Assembly (NCBI GenBank): GCA_050186335.1
Contig: JBFWYO010000035.1
Span: 1-43,009, forward strand
Source of the DNA: JBFWYO01 sp050186335
Lineage (GTDB): Bacteria > Pseudomonadota > Alphaproteobacteria > Bin65
DNA: 43,009 bases
Direction of reading: 5' to 3'
In this document: in pieces, positions 23,711 to 30,573 of the stretch
Position numbering within the stretch: position 1 is the stretch's first letter
How the letters are laid out: each line of letters opens with the position of its first letter
The notes under the pieces: model-generated
Database searches by the model: none
What the model saw: the letters and a program-made list of their open reading frames with translations, nothing else
What the model was told of the DNA's origin: nothing
Made by a program: the position numbers and the translations under genes

Positions 23711-24733
23711 TCAGCCGCCGGTGACGCTCATGTGGCGCGGCACCGCGGGGCCCTTGTGGCGCCGGTCGATGACGAAATCATGGCCCTTCGGCTTGCGCGC
23801 GATGGCTTCGCGGATCGCCAGCAACAGGTTCGCTTCGTCGGCGCTGGCGCGCAGCGGCGCCCGCAAATCGGCGGCGTCCTCCTGGCCCAGACACATGAAC
23901 AACGTGCCGGTGCAGGTCAGCCGCACGCGATTGCACGATTCGCAAAAATTATGGGTCAGCGGCGTGATGAAGCCGAGCTTGCGGCCCGTCTCCTTGACTT
24001 CGACATAGCGGGCCGGGCCGCCGGTCCGGTAGTCGATATCGGTCAAAGTCCAGCGCCGGTTCAACTGCGCGCGGACCATCGAAAGCGGCAAATATTGTTC
24101 CATCCGATTGGCGGCGCCGACATCGCCGCCGATTTCGCCCATCGGCATGACTTCGATGATCGTCATGTCGTAGCCTTCGGCGCCGCACCATTCGATCAGC
24201 GCGTCGAATTCGCCGTCGTTCACGCCGCGCAGCGCCACCGTGTTGATCTTGACGTCCAGGCCGGCCGCCTTCGCCGCGCGCAAGCCATCCTGCACGACGT
24301 CCAGTTTGCCCCAGCGCGTGATCGCGGTGAACTTGACCGGATCGAGCGTGTCGACGGATACGTTGATGCGGCGCACGCCGGCTTCGACCAGTTCGTGCGC
24401 GTATTTTCCAAGCTGGCTGCCGTTCGTGGTCAAGGTCAATTCGTCGAGCGCCCCGGTCTTGAGGTGTCGGCCGAGGCCGCAAATCAGCGTCATGATATTC
24501 CGGCGGACCAACGGCTCGCCGCCGGTCAACCGAAGTTTCCGTACGCCGAGCGTCACGAATGCGCCGCACAGACGCTCCAATTCTTCCAGCGACAGCACGT
24601 CGGCCTTGGGCAGGAAGCTCATATCTTCCGCCATGCAATAGACGCAGCGGAAGTCGCAGCGGTCGGTGACCGACACGCGCAGATAGCTGACGTGGCGTTG
24701 AAACGGGTCGATGAGCGGGGCTTGATTGCCCAT
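23711..24733 (-). CDS. moaA: GTP 3',8-cyclase MoaA (molybdenum cofactor biosynthesis)
   Basis: This 340-residue radical-SAM enzyme catalyses the first step of molybdopterin synthesis. The N-terminal cluster motif is Cys26-x3-Cys30-x2-Cys33 (TDRCDFRCVYCM). SAM binding uses LRLTGGEPLVRR. The second cluster is Cys264-x2-Cys267-x13-Cys281 (CESCNRVRLTCTGTLFMC). The chain ends in Gly-Gly, needed for MoaA activity. ATG at 24733 is preferred over a TTG at 24775 because similarity begins there; neither has a strong ribosome site. It is near mobA and a TupA-like binding protein, forming a loose Mo/W cluster, and converges with the large glycosyltransferase. Confidence 0.96.
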   Translation of the reverse strand: MGNQAPLIDPFQRHVSYLRVSVTDRCDFRCVYCMAEDMSFLPKADVLSLEELERLCGAFVTLGVRKLRLTGGEPLVRRNIMTLICGLGRHLKTGALDELTLTTNGSQLGKYAHELVEAGVRRINVSVDTLDPVKFTAITRWGKLDVVQDGLRAAKAAGLDVKINTVALRGVNDGEFDALIEWCGAEGYDMTIIEVMPMGEIGGDVGAANRMEQYLPLSMVRAQLNRRWTLTDIDYRTGGPARYVEVKETGRKLGFITPLTHNFCESCNRVRLTCTGTLFMCLGQEDAADLRAPLRASADEANLLLAIREAIARKPKGHDFVIDRRHKGPAVPRHMSVTGG

Positions 24734-24880
24734 TGCCGGCGGCCGATCGGTTGAAACGCGTATAGCGGAACTCAAGGAACTGCTGGAGATTTAGTCTCGC
24801 CCCGCCGGTTTGGCAAGGCGGGCCCGGCGCCCCGCGGGAGGCGCCACGATCGGCGCCAACCGGGCGCTATCGGGTGCCGC

Positions 24881-25786
24881 TTATTCCTTCGAATCGAGGT
24901 GCGGCGAGTAGGGGAGTTCGTCCTCCACCTTGAACGACTGAATCGCTTCCTGGCCCTCGCGCGAGGTCAGCCAGCGGATGAAGGCGCGCGCCTCGGTCGC
25001 CCGCACTTTGGGGAACCGCTCCGGGTTCAACAGGACGATGCTGTAGCGCAATTGAAGACGCGGGTCGTCGCCGACCTGCGCCACCAACTTGCGCCGTTCC
25101 TTGAACGACAGCCACGTCGCCATATCGGTCAGCACATAGGCGCCACGCTGGGCCGCGGCCCGCAAGGTGCCGCGCATGTCGGCGTCGCTCGACCGGTACC
25201 AGGAACGATCGCCGGGCTCGGGCACGATGCCGACTTCCTCCCACAGGCGACGTTCGAGCCGATTGATGCTGCTGTCGTCGTTGCGCGTGATGAAGGGCGC
25301 TTCTTGCGTCGAAATTTGGCGAAACGCGTCGATGACGCTGACCATGCCGGAAACGCCGGCCGGGTCGTTCTCGGGGCCGACCACGATCAACTCGGCGTAC
25401 ATGACGTCTTCGCGCTCGGTGCCGAGGCGCGCGCGCAGGAATGCCTGTTCCGCTTCGAAATCGTCGAACATGATCAGGTCGCCCTGGCCTTGGCGGGCGA
25501 GCTCGACGATCTCGTCGATGCGCCGTGCGACAATGCGGATTTTGATGCCGGATTTGGCCGAAAACAGGCCTGCCAAATGATCGAGGATGCCGCTGGCCGC
25601 CGCCGACTCCGCGGCCAGCAACGTCAGCGTGACGGCGCCCGGCGGCGTCGGCTGGGTTTTCGGCTCCGGCTTGGTGTCGGGATTGGTTTGCGCGATTTGG
25701 CGGGGCGCGGTTTCGGCCCACGCCATGCTCCCGCCGCCCAGCAACGCCAGGCACAGGATCAGGATCGACCGCCAGGGGTGGATCAT
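24881..25786 (-). CDS. TupA-like periplasmic oxyanion-binding protein
   Basis: This 301-residue protein has a Sec signal (SILILCLALLGGGSMAWA, cleaved near residue 24) and a Pro/Thr-rich linker. The binding fold opens LTLLAAESAAASGILDHLAGLFSAKSGIKI, matching the place where tungstate-binding TupA proteins have a Thr/Ser-rich oxyanion loop. Later parts fit the family: VLTDMATWLSFKERRKL, LLNPERFPKVRATEARAFIRWLTSREGQEAI. No permease or ATPase gene accompanies it. The location between moaA and mobA supports molybdate or tungstate sensing or uptake, but the loop is Ala/Ser-rich rather than Thr-rich. ATG at 25786 is chosen by the signal peptide. Confidence 0.75.
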   Translation of the reverse strand: MIHPWRSILILCLALLGGGSMAWAETAPRQIAQTNPDTKPEPKTQPTPPGAVTLTLLAAESAAASGILDHLAGLFSAKSGIKIRIVARRIDEIVELARQGQGDLIMFDDFEAEQAFLRARLGTEREDVMYAELIVVGPENDPAGVSGMVSVIDAFRQISTQEAPFITRNDDSSINRLERRLWEEVGIVPEPGDRSWYRSSDADMRGTLRAAAQRGAYVLTDMATWLSFKERRKLVAQVGDDPRLQLRYSIVLLNPERFPKVRATEARAFIRWLTSREGQEAIQSFKVEDELPYSPHLDSKE

Positions 25787-26206
25787 TCTCACTTTAGTCA
25801 AAGGGCGCGCGATGGCGCGCCATCCCCACTTACATTCCCGTGGATGCCGATCGTAAGTCCGCGGAAGCTCTCGGCTACATCCTGTCGTGGCCATGCCCGG
25901 CGGTCCCAGCCCCCGAACCGATCTACATTGCCGAACAAATAACTCTTATTCGCTTTTGCGGTCATTGTGAAGGCAGGCGGCGCAATTCTTGCCGAAATCC
26001 CGCCGGTTAACGCCAATTTTCCGCTTTACCAAACTTGCGGTCGCAATTACGGCAGGGGTTGCGGCGCAGGTTGCGCCGTGACCGCCTTAATTCCCCAACC
26101 GACCGCCGGCAGCGGTCCGCCGCAACCATCCTTGTCGCGGCCAGCCGAGCGACGCATAGTTCCCGCATGAAGCTCGCAGCCACGAACACGAAATGCGGCG
26201 TCGGCG
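25787..26206. other. Divergent intergenic region between the TupA-like gene and mobA
   Basis: This 420-bp interval has no gene I can support. It contains a perfect GC-rich hairpin at 26062-26078 (CGGCGCA-GGT-TGCGCCG) upstream of mobA. I looked for a molybdenum-cofactor riboswitch-like architecture and did not recognise one. It should hold the divergent promoters. Confidence 0.4.
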
Positions 26207-26893
26207 ATGCGTGAGCCGGCAAATGCGGCGCGCTCGGTCGCAGGCGTGGTGCTGGCCGGCGGGCGTTCCAAGCGCATGGGCGGCGACGACAAGTCGTTGG
26301 TGCCGCTGTTCGGCAAGACGATGATCGAGCGCGTCATCGAACGCGTGCGCCCGCAGGTTTCGGTCTTGGCCGTGAATGCCAACGGCGATCCGGATCGCTA
26401 TGCGGCGTTCGGTCTGCCGATCGTTGCCGATTCGATTGTCGGCCGGCGCGGCGAATCGGGAGCGATGGCCGGCGATGCCGCAAATGGCGGGTTCGCCGGT
26501 CCGCTTGCGGGTGTGCTGGCCGGCATGGATTGGGCGGCCGCGACGTCGGCCGAGCTCAAGTGGCTGGCCAGCTTCGCGGTCGACGTTCCGTTCGTCCCGG
26601 TCGATCTGGTCGAGCGCCTGCTGGCTGCCGTCGAAGCCGATTCGGCGGTATTGGCGTGCGCCAGATCGGGTCAGCGAATTCATCCGGTATTCGCGCTCTG
26701 GCCGCTCGCGCTGCGCGAGGATTTGCGAATCGCCATCGCGGAGCGGGGGGTGCGCAAGGTCGAGGCGTTCATGCGCGATTATCGGTTGGTCGAGGTTGCG
26801 TTCGAAATCGGCGATTTCGACCCTTTTTTCAATATCAATGATCCGGCGGATTTTGCCGCGGCGATGAAATACCTCGCCGGCGCGACGCGTTAA
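26207..26893 (+). CDS. mobA: Molybdenum cofactor guanylyltransferase
   Basis: This 228-residue protein adds GMP to Mo-molybdopterin to form the MGD cofactor of the DMSO-reductase family. The nucleotide loop GVVLAGGRSKRMGGDDKSLV (residues 13-32) is diagnostic. Also present are the central FAGPLAGVLAGMDWA, FAVDVPFVPVDLV, and the terminal FFNINDPADFAAA. ATG at 26207 is used; no strong ribosome site is seen. Its stop codon overlaps that of the convergent DUF3553 gene at a TTAA. A Mo-dependent dehydrogenase or reductase must be encoded elsewhere. Confidence 0.94.
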   Translation: MREPANAARSVAGVVLAGGRSKRMGGDDKSLVPLFGKTMIERVIERVRPQVSVLAVNANGDPDRYAAFGLPIVADSIVGRRGESGAMAGDAANGGFAGPLAGVLAGMDWAAATSAELKWLASFAVDVPFVPVDLVERLLAAVEADSAVLACARSGQRIHPVFALWPLALREDLRIAIAERGVRKVEAFMRDYRLVEVAFEIGDFDPFFNINDPADFAAAMKYLAGATR

Positions 26894-27087
26894 CGAGTTG
26901 TTAAGCCTTCGATAACAATCAGTGCGATAATATCTGACAAGATTAACTGTTTGCCGGCATTTTCGAAATTTACCGTGACTCGATTCTGTACCACCGATTG
27001 GACCTGCCCAATGCCCCAGTCGGGCTCGGACGGATGCCGAACGAAAATGCCGGGTGCTAAAACGGTTGAACGCGAGGAGTGGTTCAT
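26890..27087 (-). CDS. DUF3553 small protein
   Basis: This 65-residue protein matches DUF3553 across most of its length: LAPGIFVRHPSEPDWGIGQV, then SVVQNRVTVNFENAGKQLI. The fold resembles the small beta domain (CarD/RID-like) found at the C-terminus of UvrD/PcrA-like helicases and in RNA-polymerase interacting proteins, so nucleic-acid or polymerase contact is plausible but unproven. ATG at 27087 is preferred over TTG at 27102. Its stop overlaps that of mobA tail to tail. It is divergent from chpT. Confidence 0.82.
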   Translation of the reverse strand: MNHSSRSTVLAPGIFVRHPSEPDWGIGQVQSVVQNRVTVNFENAGKQLILSDIIALIVIEGLTTR

Positions 27088-27250
27088 TGCAATAGGGGCC
27101 AATTCTGGGGTCTAAAGCGACAGTCGGGCGGTATGCGCCGGCGGCCTTTGGGCGCAAGTTCCAATCCACGCAAGTGGGCGTCCGCGTGCGTAAAACCGAA
27201 CGGGCGAGCGGCCGGTTCGCCGGTACCAAACACAGGGAAAGTCATTGAAT

Positions 27251-27910
27251 ATGACCGTGGCGCTTGATTTGAATGTTGTCCAGTTGCTTTGCTCGCGACT
27301 CTGCCACGATTTGGTCGGGCCCGTCGGCGCAATTAATAATGGCCTCGAATTGGTCGACGAACTTGGCGGCGAGGCCGGCAACGAGGCGATGGAACTGGTC
27401 GCGACGACCGCCAAGCAAGTGTCCGAGCGGCTGCAGTATTTTCGCGTCGCCTTCGGGCTCGCGGCCAGCGCGGTCCAGACCACGGCGGAGGCGCGGGCGC
27501 TGCTGACGCCGGCGGTGATCGGTAACAAGGTGCAGATCGTCTGGCCGCAGGCGGACCAGAAGCAGCCGCTGGTGTTCGACTACAACGGCGTGAAGCTGCT
27601 GCTTAATATGGTCATGCTCGCGGCCGAAGCCATGCCGCGCGGCGGCCGGCTCGATGTCAACGTCTTGAAGACCCCGATCAACGCGATCATCTCGGTGACC
27701 GCGAACGGGCAGGGCGCGCGCATGGATCTCGAGAACCAGGCGGCGATCCAGGGTACCATCACCAACGAGCGCATGACGCCGCGCAACGTTCAGGCCTATC
27801 TCGCCGGTCGCCTGGCGCAGCACCTCGGCGGCAGCCTGGTGGTGACGGCGGCCAGCAACGACATCGTCGAGTTTCGCGCCGAACTGCCGTTGAAGGCCAT
27901 GGCCGCCTGA
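27251..27910 (+). CDS. chpT: Histidine phosphotransferase ChpT
   Basis: This 219-residue protein passes phosphate from the CckA receiver to CtrA (and in Caulobacter also to CpdR). It resembles a degenerate histidine kinase: the DHp-like helix carries the phospho-accepting His19 (LLCSRLCHDLVGPVGAINNG), and the C-terminal CA-like domain has lost the normal ATP-binding boxes, as in known ChpT (KLLLNMVMLAAEAMPRGGRL is the remnant N-box region). ATG at 27251 is used, with AGGGAAAG upstream; an in-frame TTG two codons earlier is possible. It converges with its own target gene ctrA across a shared terminator. Confidence 0.94.
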   Translation: MTVALDLNVVQLLCSRLCHDLVGPVGAINNGLELVDELGGEAGNEAMELVATTAKQVSERLQYFRVAFGLAASAVQTTAEARALLTPAVIGNKVQIVWPQADQKQPLVFDYNGVKLLLNMVMLAAEAMPRGGRLDVNVLKTPINAIISVTANGQGARMDLENQAAIQGTITNERMTPRNVQAYLAGRLAQHLGGSLVVTAASNDIVEFRAELPLKAMAA

Positions 27911-27933
27911 GTTCCTGCCGCAATTCCGGACAT

Positions 27934-27967
27934 AAAAACGGCCGCACCCGAAAGTGCGGCCGTTTTT
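27934..27967. terminator. Bidirectional Rho-independent terminator between chpT and ctrA
   Basis: AAAAACGGCCGCAC and GTGCGGCCGTTTTT form a perfect 14-bp stem with the loop CCGAAA. Because A-runs and T-runs flank both sides, it can end transcripts from chpT (plus) and ctrA (minus) alike. It lies 24 bp after the chpT stop and 21 bp from the ctrA stop. Confidence 0.93.
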
Positions 27968-27988
27968 ATGCCGAATGTGGATCGGCGA

Positions 27989-28693
27989 TCAGGCGGCGTT
28001 TTCGCGTGCGTCGGCCTCAACCGGGTCGCGCAGCACGTAGCCGCGGCCCCAGACCGTGTGAATGTAGTTTTCGCCGCCGCACGACGAGGACAATTTCTTG
28101 CGTAGCTTGCAGATGAACACGTCGATGATCTTCAGTTCCGGCTCGTCGATGCCGCCGTAGAGATGATTGAGGAACATCTCCTTGGTCAGCGTCGTCCCCT
28201 TGCGCAGGGAGAGCAGTTCCAGGATGCCGTATTCCTTGCCGGTCAGGTGCAGCGGCTGCTCTTCGACTTCGGCCGTGCGCGTATCGAGATTGACCGTCAG
28301 TCGGCCGGTGCGGATGATCGATTCCGAGTGGCCCTTGGAGCGGCGAACGATCGCCTGAATGCGCGCGATCAATTCGCGCTTGTCGAACGGCTTGGTCAGG
28401 TAATCGTCGGCGCCGAAGCCGAGCCCTTTGATCTTGGCGTCCATTTCGGACAGGCCGGACAAGATCAGGATCGGCGTCTTGATATTGGCGCCGCGCAGAC
28501 GACGCAGCACCTCATAGCCGTCGATGTCCGGCAGCATCAAATCGAGAATGATGATGTCGTAATCGTAAAGCTTGCCGATCTCGAGTCCATCTTCGCCCAG
28601 ATCGGTCGAGTCGCAGACATAGCCTTCCGAGCGCAGCATCATTTCGATGCTCTTCGCCGTCGCTGTATCATCTTCTACTAGAAGTACCCGCAT
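27989..28693 (-). CDS. ctrA: Cell-cycle response regulator CtrA
   Basis: This 234-residue OmpR-type regulator has a receiver (MRVLLVEDD start, phospho-acceptor Asp51 in IIILDLMLPDIDG, Lys in DDYLTKPFDKREL) and a winged-helix domain (TAEVEEQPLHLTGKEYGILE; GGIDEPELKIIDVFICKLRKKL; VWGRGYVLRDP). The match to CtrA is near full length. It ends in Ala-Ala (RENAA), the C-terminal signal for ClpXP proteolysis in Caulobacter CtrA. ATG at 28693 is chosen by homology; the open frame extends a few codons upstream. Promoter region 28694-28981 has several TTAA half-sites and one GANTC site, suggesting autoregulation and methylation control as in Caulobacter. Confidence 0.97.
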   Translation of the reverse strand: MRVLLVEDDTATAKSIEMMLRSEGYVCDSTDLGEDGLEIGKLYDYDIIILDLMLPDIDGYEVLRRLRGANIKTPILILSGLSEMDAKIKGLGFGADDYLTKPFDKRELIARIQAIVRRSKGHSESIIRTGRLTVNLDTRTAEVEEQPLHLTGKEYGILELLSLRKGTTLTKEMFLNHLYGGIDEPELKIIDVFICKLRKKLSSSCGGENYIHTVWGRGYVLRDPVEADARENAA

Positions 28694-28981
28694 GTTACCG
28701 CCCCGTCCGGTTAACATTGACGATGGCTAAATGGCCTAAGAGAGGGCCCTTTTCGCCTTAACTATAACGAAAACTAATGCCAATTGGTTAACAAAACATT
28801 TAACACCGATGTCCAAGGTCTAAATGGACACGCAAGTCGGCGATTCCCGGCGCGCATGGCTGCGCAACAGCGTTTCGCAGCCGTTCCGCCGTTCACCCGT
28901 TGTTAAAGGTTTCTTCAGCAAACCAGGGCTAAATTCGCCTTGGATCGTGCAGGTCCCTGGGAAATTAAGGGAACAACCGCC
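28694..28981. promoter_or_regulatory. Divergent ctrA control region with GTTAA half-sites and a GANTC site
   Basis: This AT-rich 288-bp region lies between ctrA and a divergent coiled-coil gene. TTAA half-sites occur at 28711, 28758, 28788, 28800 and 28903. The pair at 28788 and 28800 is spaced by eight rather than the consensus seven bases. One CcrM-type GATTC site is at 28842-28846. The set resembles the autoregulated, methylation-sensitive ctrA promoter of Caulobacter, but no perfect full CtrA box is present. Confidence 0.5.
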
Positions 28982-29296
28982 ATGAACAAACGGACCCCGA
29001 AGCAGATGCTGTCCCGCCGCGTGGCAATCCAGGAAAAACGCGAGCAAATGGCGGATTTATCCGCCCTGCACCAGGAATTGTCGGCCCAACTGCACCGGCT
29101 CGACACCGCCGCCCCGGCGGGCGAGGACTTCACCGAGCGCCGGCAGCGGCTCAACGCCTCCGTTGCCCAGGTCGAAACCCAGCTCGAGCAGGCCAAGCAG
29201 GCGCTTGCCGAGCAGCAGCGGGTCGTCCTGGTCATGGAAACGCTGGCGGCGAACCGCCGACCGAACGATCGGTTGCGGGTCCGTCGGGCCAGTTGA
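28982..29296 (+). CDS. Small coiled-coil protein of unknown function
   Basis: This 104-residue cytoplasmic protein is rich in Gln, Glu, Leu and Ala. A heptad-like coiled coil spans about residues 15-90 (LSRRVAIQEKREQMADLSAL; RQRLNASVAQVETQLEQAKQ), with a basic C-terminal tail (RPNDRLRVRRAS). Some resemblance to FliJ-type or phasin-like helical proteins exists, but I cannot assign a family. ATG at 28982 has AAGGGAA upstream. It is divergent from ctrA and shares its AT-rich control region, so it may be a CtrA target. Confidence 0.65.
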   Translation: MNKRTPKQMLSRRVAIQEKREQMADLSALHQELSAQLHRLDTAAPAGEDFTERRQRLNASVAQVETQLEQAKQALAEQQRVVLVMETLAANRRPNDRLRVRRAS

Positions 29297-29316
29297 TCCG
29301 GTCGATCCGGCACCGA

Positions 29317-29348
29317 ATAGGGCAGCAGCCGGCTAGCCGGCGCCCTAT
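29317..29348. terminator. Long hairpin between convergent genes
   Basis: Outer arms ATAGGGC (29317-29323) and GCCCTAT (29342-29348) flank an inner perfect palindrome GCCGGCTAGCCGGC (29328-29341). It lies between the stops of the coiled-coil gene and sciP. No T-run follows either side, so termination is plausible but not certain. Confidence 0.45.
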
Positions 29349-29372
29349 CGGGCCGATATCGCCGAGCGCAAA

Positions 29373-29708
29373 TTAGTTGCGACGATCTTTCTTCGCGCTC
29401 CAATTGGCCTCATCGGCCAGCGGATCGATCAGGGTCCGATATTCCTGCGTGCGCGTCACACGCAGGCCGGGCAGCCCGTGCCGCTCAATCTTGCGTTGCC
29501 ACGACAAGAACTCTTCAACCGAAAGTCGATATCGGTTGCAGGCTTCTTCGAGGCTGATGAGCCCACCGCGAACAGCGGCCACGACTTTGGCCTTGCGGCG
29601 GATCACCCAGCGCGTCGTGTTCGGATCGGGCAGATCCGCGATGCTTATAGGCAACCCGTCCGGCCCGATTACGGTCGTGGGTCTACGAGGTTTCATTTGC
29701 TCGGTCAT
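29373..29708 (-). CDS. sciP: SciP, CtrA antagonist (DUF1153)
   Basis: This 111-residue DNA-binding-like protein matches DUF1153/SciP. Its conserved core is VIGPDGLPISIADLPDPNT, RWVIRRKAKVVAAVRGGLIS, EEACNRYRLSVEEFLSWQRKI and ERHGLPGLRVTRTQEYR. In Caulobacter SciP binds CtrA at promoters and blocks its activation during G1. This copy has about 20 extra residues at the C-terminus (ending KKDRRN). ATG at 29708 is chosen from the family start; none of the upstream in-frame candidates has a ribosome site. It lies one gene away from ctrA, and a near-consensus CtrA box is just upstream. Confidence 0.92.
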   Translation of the reverse strand: MTEQMKPRRPTTVIGPDGLPISIADLPDPNTTRWVIRRKAKVVAAVRGGLISLEEACNRYRLSVEEFLSWQRKIERHGLPGLRVTRTQEYRTLIDPLADEANWSAKKDRRN

Positions 29709-30017
29709 TTGGCGAGACACATCATTCGTCGGATTCGAAGGAGGCACGCTAAATGTGGCAGATGTCGCTTTAAGAATCCCCTAATGGCAGCATATTTTGA
29801 CTCCCACGCGGGTCCGGTAACGGCGGCGATATAACGGCGCTCGGCCGACATTTTTCCGGTGCGCGATCAGCCAGGCGGGCGGCCGGTCCGATCAGTCGCC
29901 GGATCGCCCGCCGGGTTCCCCCCTGCAACCCCAGCATTTGAGCCATGCGCGCGATATTGCGGTGCATCGAGCTTGTCACTATATTCCCGGCGCCTTGCCC
30001 AGGGAGCGACCGAAGGA
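29709..30017. promoter_or_regulatory. Divergent sciP-dksA intergenic region with a near-consensus CtrA box
   Basis: TTAA-GAATCCC-CTAA at 29770-29784 matches the CtrA full site TTAA-N7-TTAA except for one base, 62 bp upstream of the sciP start. This fits CtrA-activated sciP expression as known in Caulobacter. The rest of the 309-bp interval has no gene I can support; a TATATT box near 29982 could serve dksA. Confidence 0.45.
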
Positions 30018-30443
30018 ATGAATGAATCGACGCCACTTCTGCCGCCCGATTACAAGCCTTCCCCGAACGAAGACTTTATGAACCCGATCATGCGGGAGTA
30101 CTTCCGCCAGAAGCTGTTTCGCTGGCGGTCGGACATTCTGCGCGAATCGTCGGAGACCTTGCAGAGCCTGCAGACCGAAAGCCTGCAGGAAGCCGATATC
30201 TCGGACCGCGCGACGCTCGAAACGGATCGCGCGCTGGAACTGCGGACGCGCGACCGGCAGCGCAAATTGATCGCGAAGATCGACGAAGCCCTGCGCCGCA
30301 TCGAAGACGGCAGCTACGGGTATTGCGAGGAGACCGGCGAGCCGATCGGCATCAAGCGTCTGGAAGCGCGGCCGATCGCAACGCTCAGCCTGGAAGCGCA
30401 GGAACGACATGAGCGGATGGAGCGCACCCAGCGCGACGACTAG
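30018..30443 (+). CDS. dksA: RNA polymerase-binding transcription factor DksA, single-Cys type
   Basis: This 141-residue protein has the DksA layout: N-terminal helix, coiled coil with Asp residues at the tip (QEADISDRATLETDRALELR), and a zinc-finger-like globular end. Classical DksA has four cysteines; here only one remains (YGYCEETGEPIGIKRLEARPIATLS), the alphaproteobacterial form described in Rhodobacter. It cooperates with ppGpp to tune rRNA and stress promoters. ATG at 30018 has GAAGGA upstream. Location next to the cell-cycle genes couples nutrient signalling and cell cycle genomically. Confidence 0.95.
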   Translation: MNESTPLLPPDYKPSPNEDFMNPIMREYFRQKLFRWRSDILRESSETLQSLQTESLQEADISDRATLETDRALELRTRDRQRKLIAKIDEALRRIEDGSYGYCEETGEPIGIKRLEARPIATLSLEAQERHERMERTQRDD

Positions 30444-30573
30444 GGTGCGGGTCGGTCCACGGTCATTGCCGCAAGTCCGCCGATAGGCGAAAATCAGGCC
30501 GTTTCGACTTGATCCCCGGCGCGGCGTAAGCGACGCCGCCGTTCGCAGGGGGACATGCTTGAAGGAGTGGTCC

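Noticed and set aside
25787..26206. Molybdenum-cofactor riboswitch ahead of mobA
   Set aside because: Only one simple GC hairpin could be found; no multi-helix architecture was recognisable.
26890..26904. Perfect TTAA-N7-TTAA CtrA box
   Set aside because: It lies inside the overlapping stop codons of mobA and the DUF3553 gene, far from any start; most likely a chance match.
28788..28803. Full CtrA box TTAA-N7-TTAA in the ctrA promoter
   Set aside because: Spacing is eight bases, not seven; kept only as half-sites.
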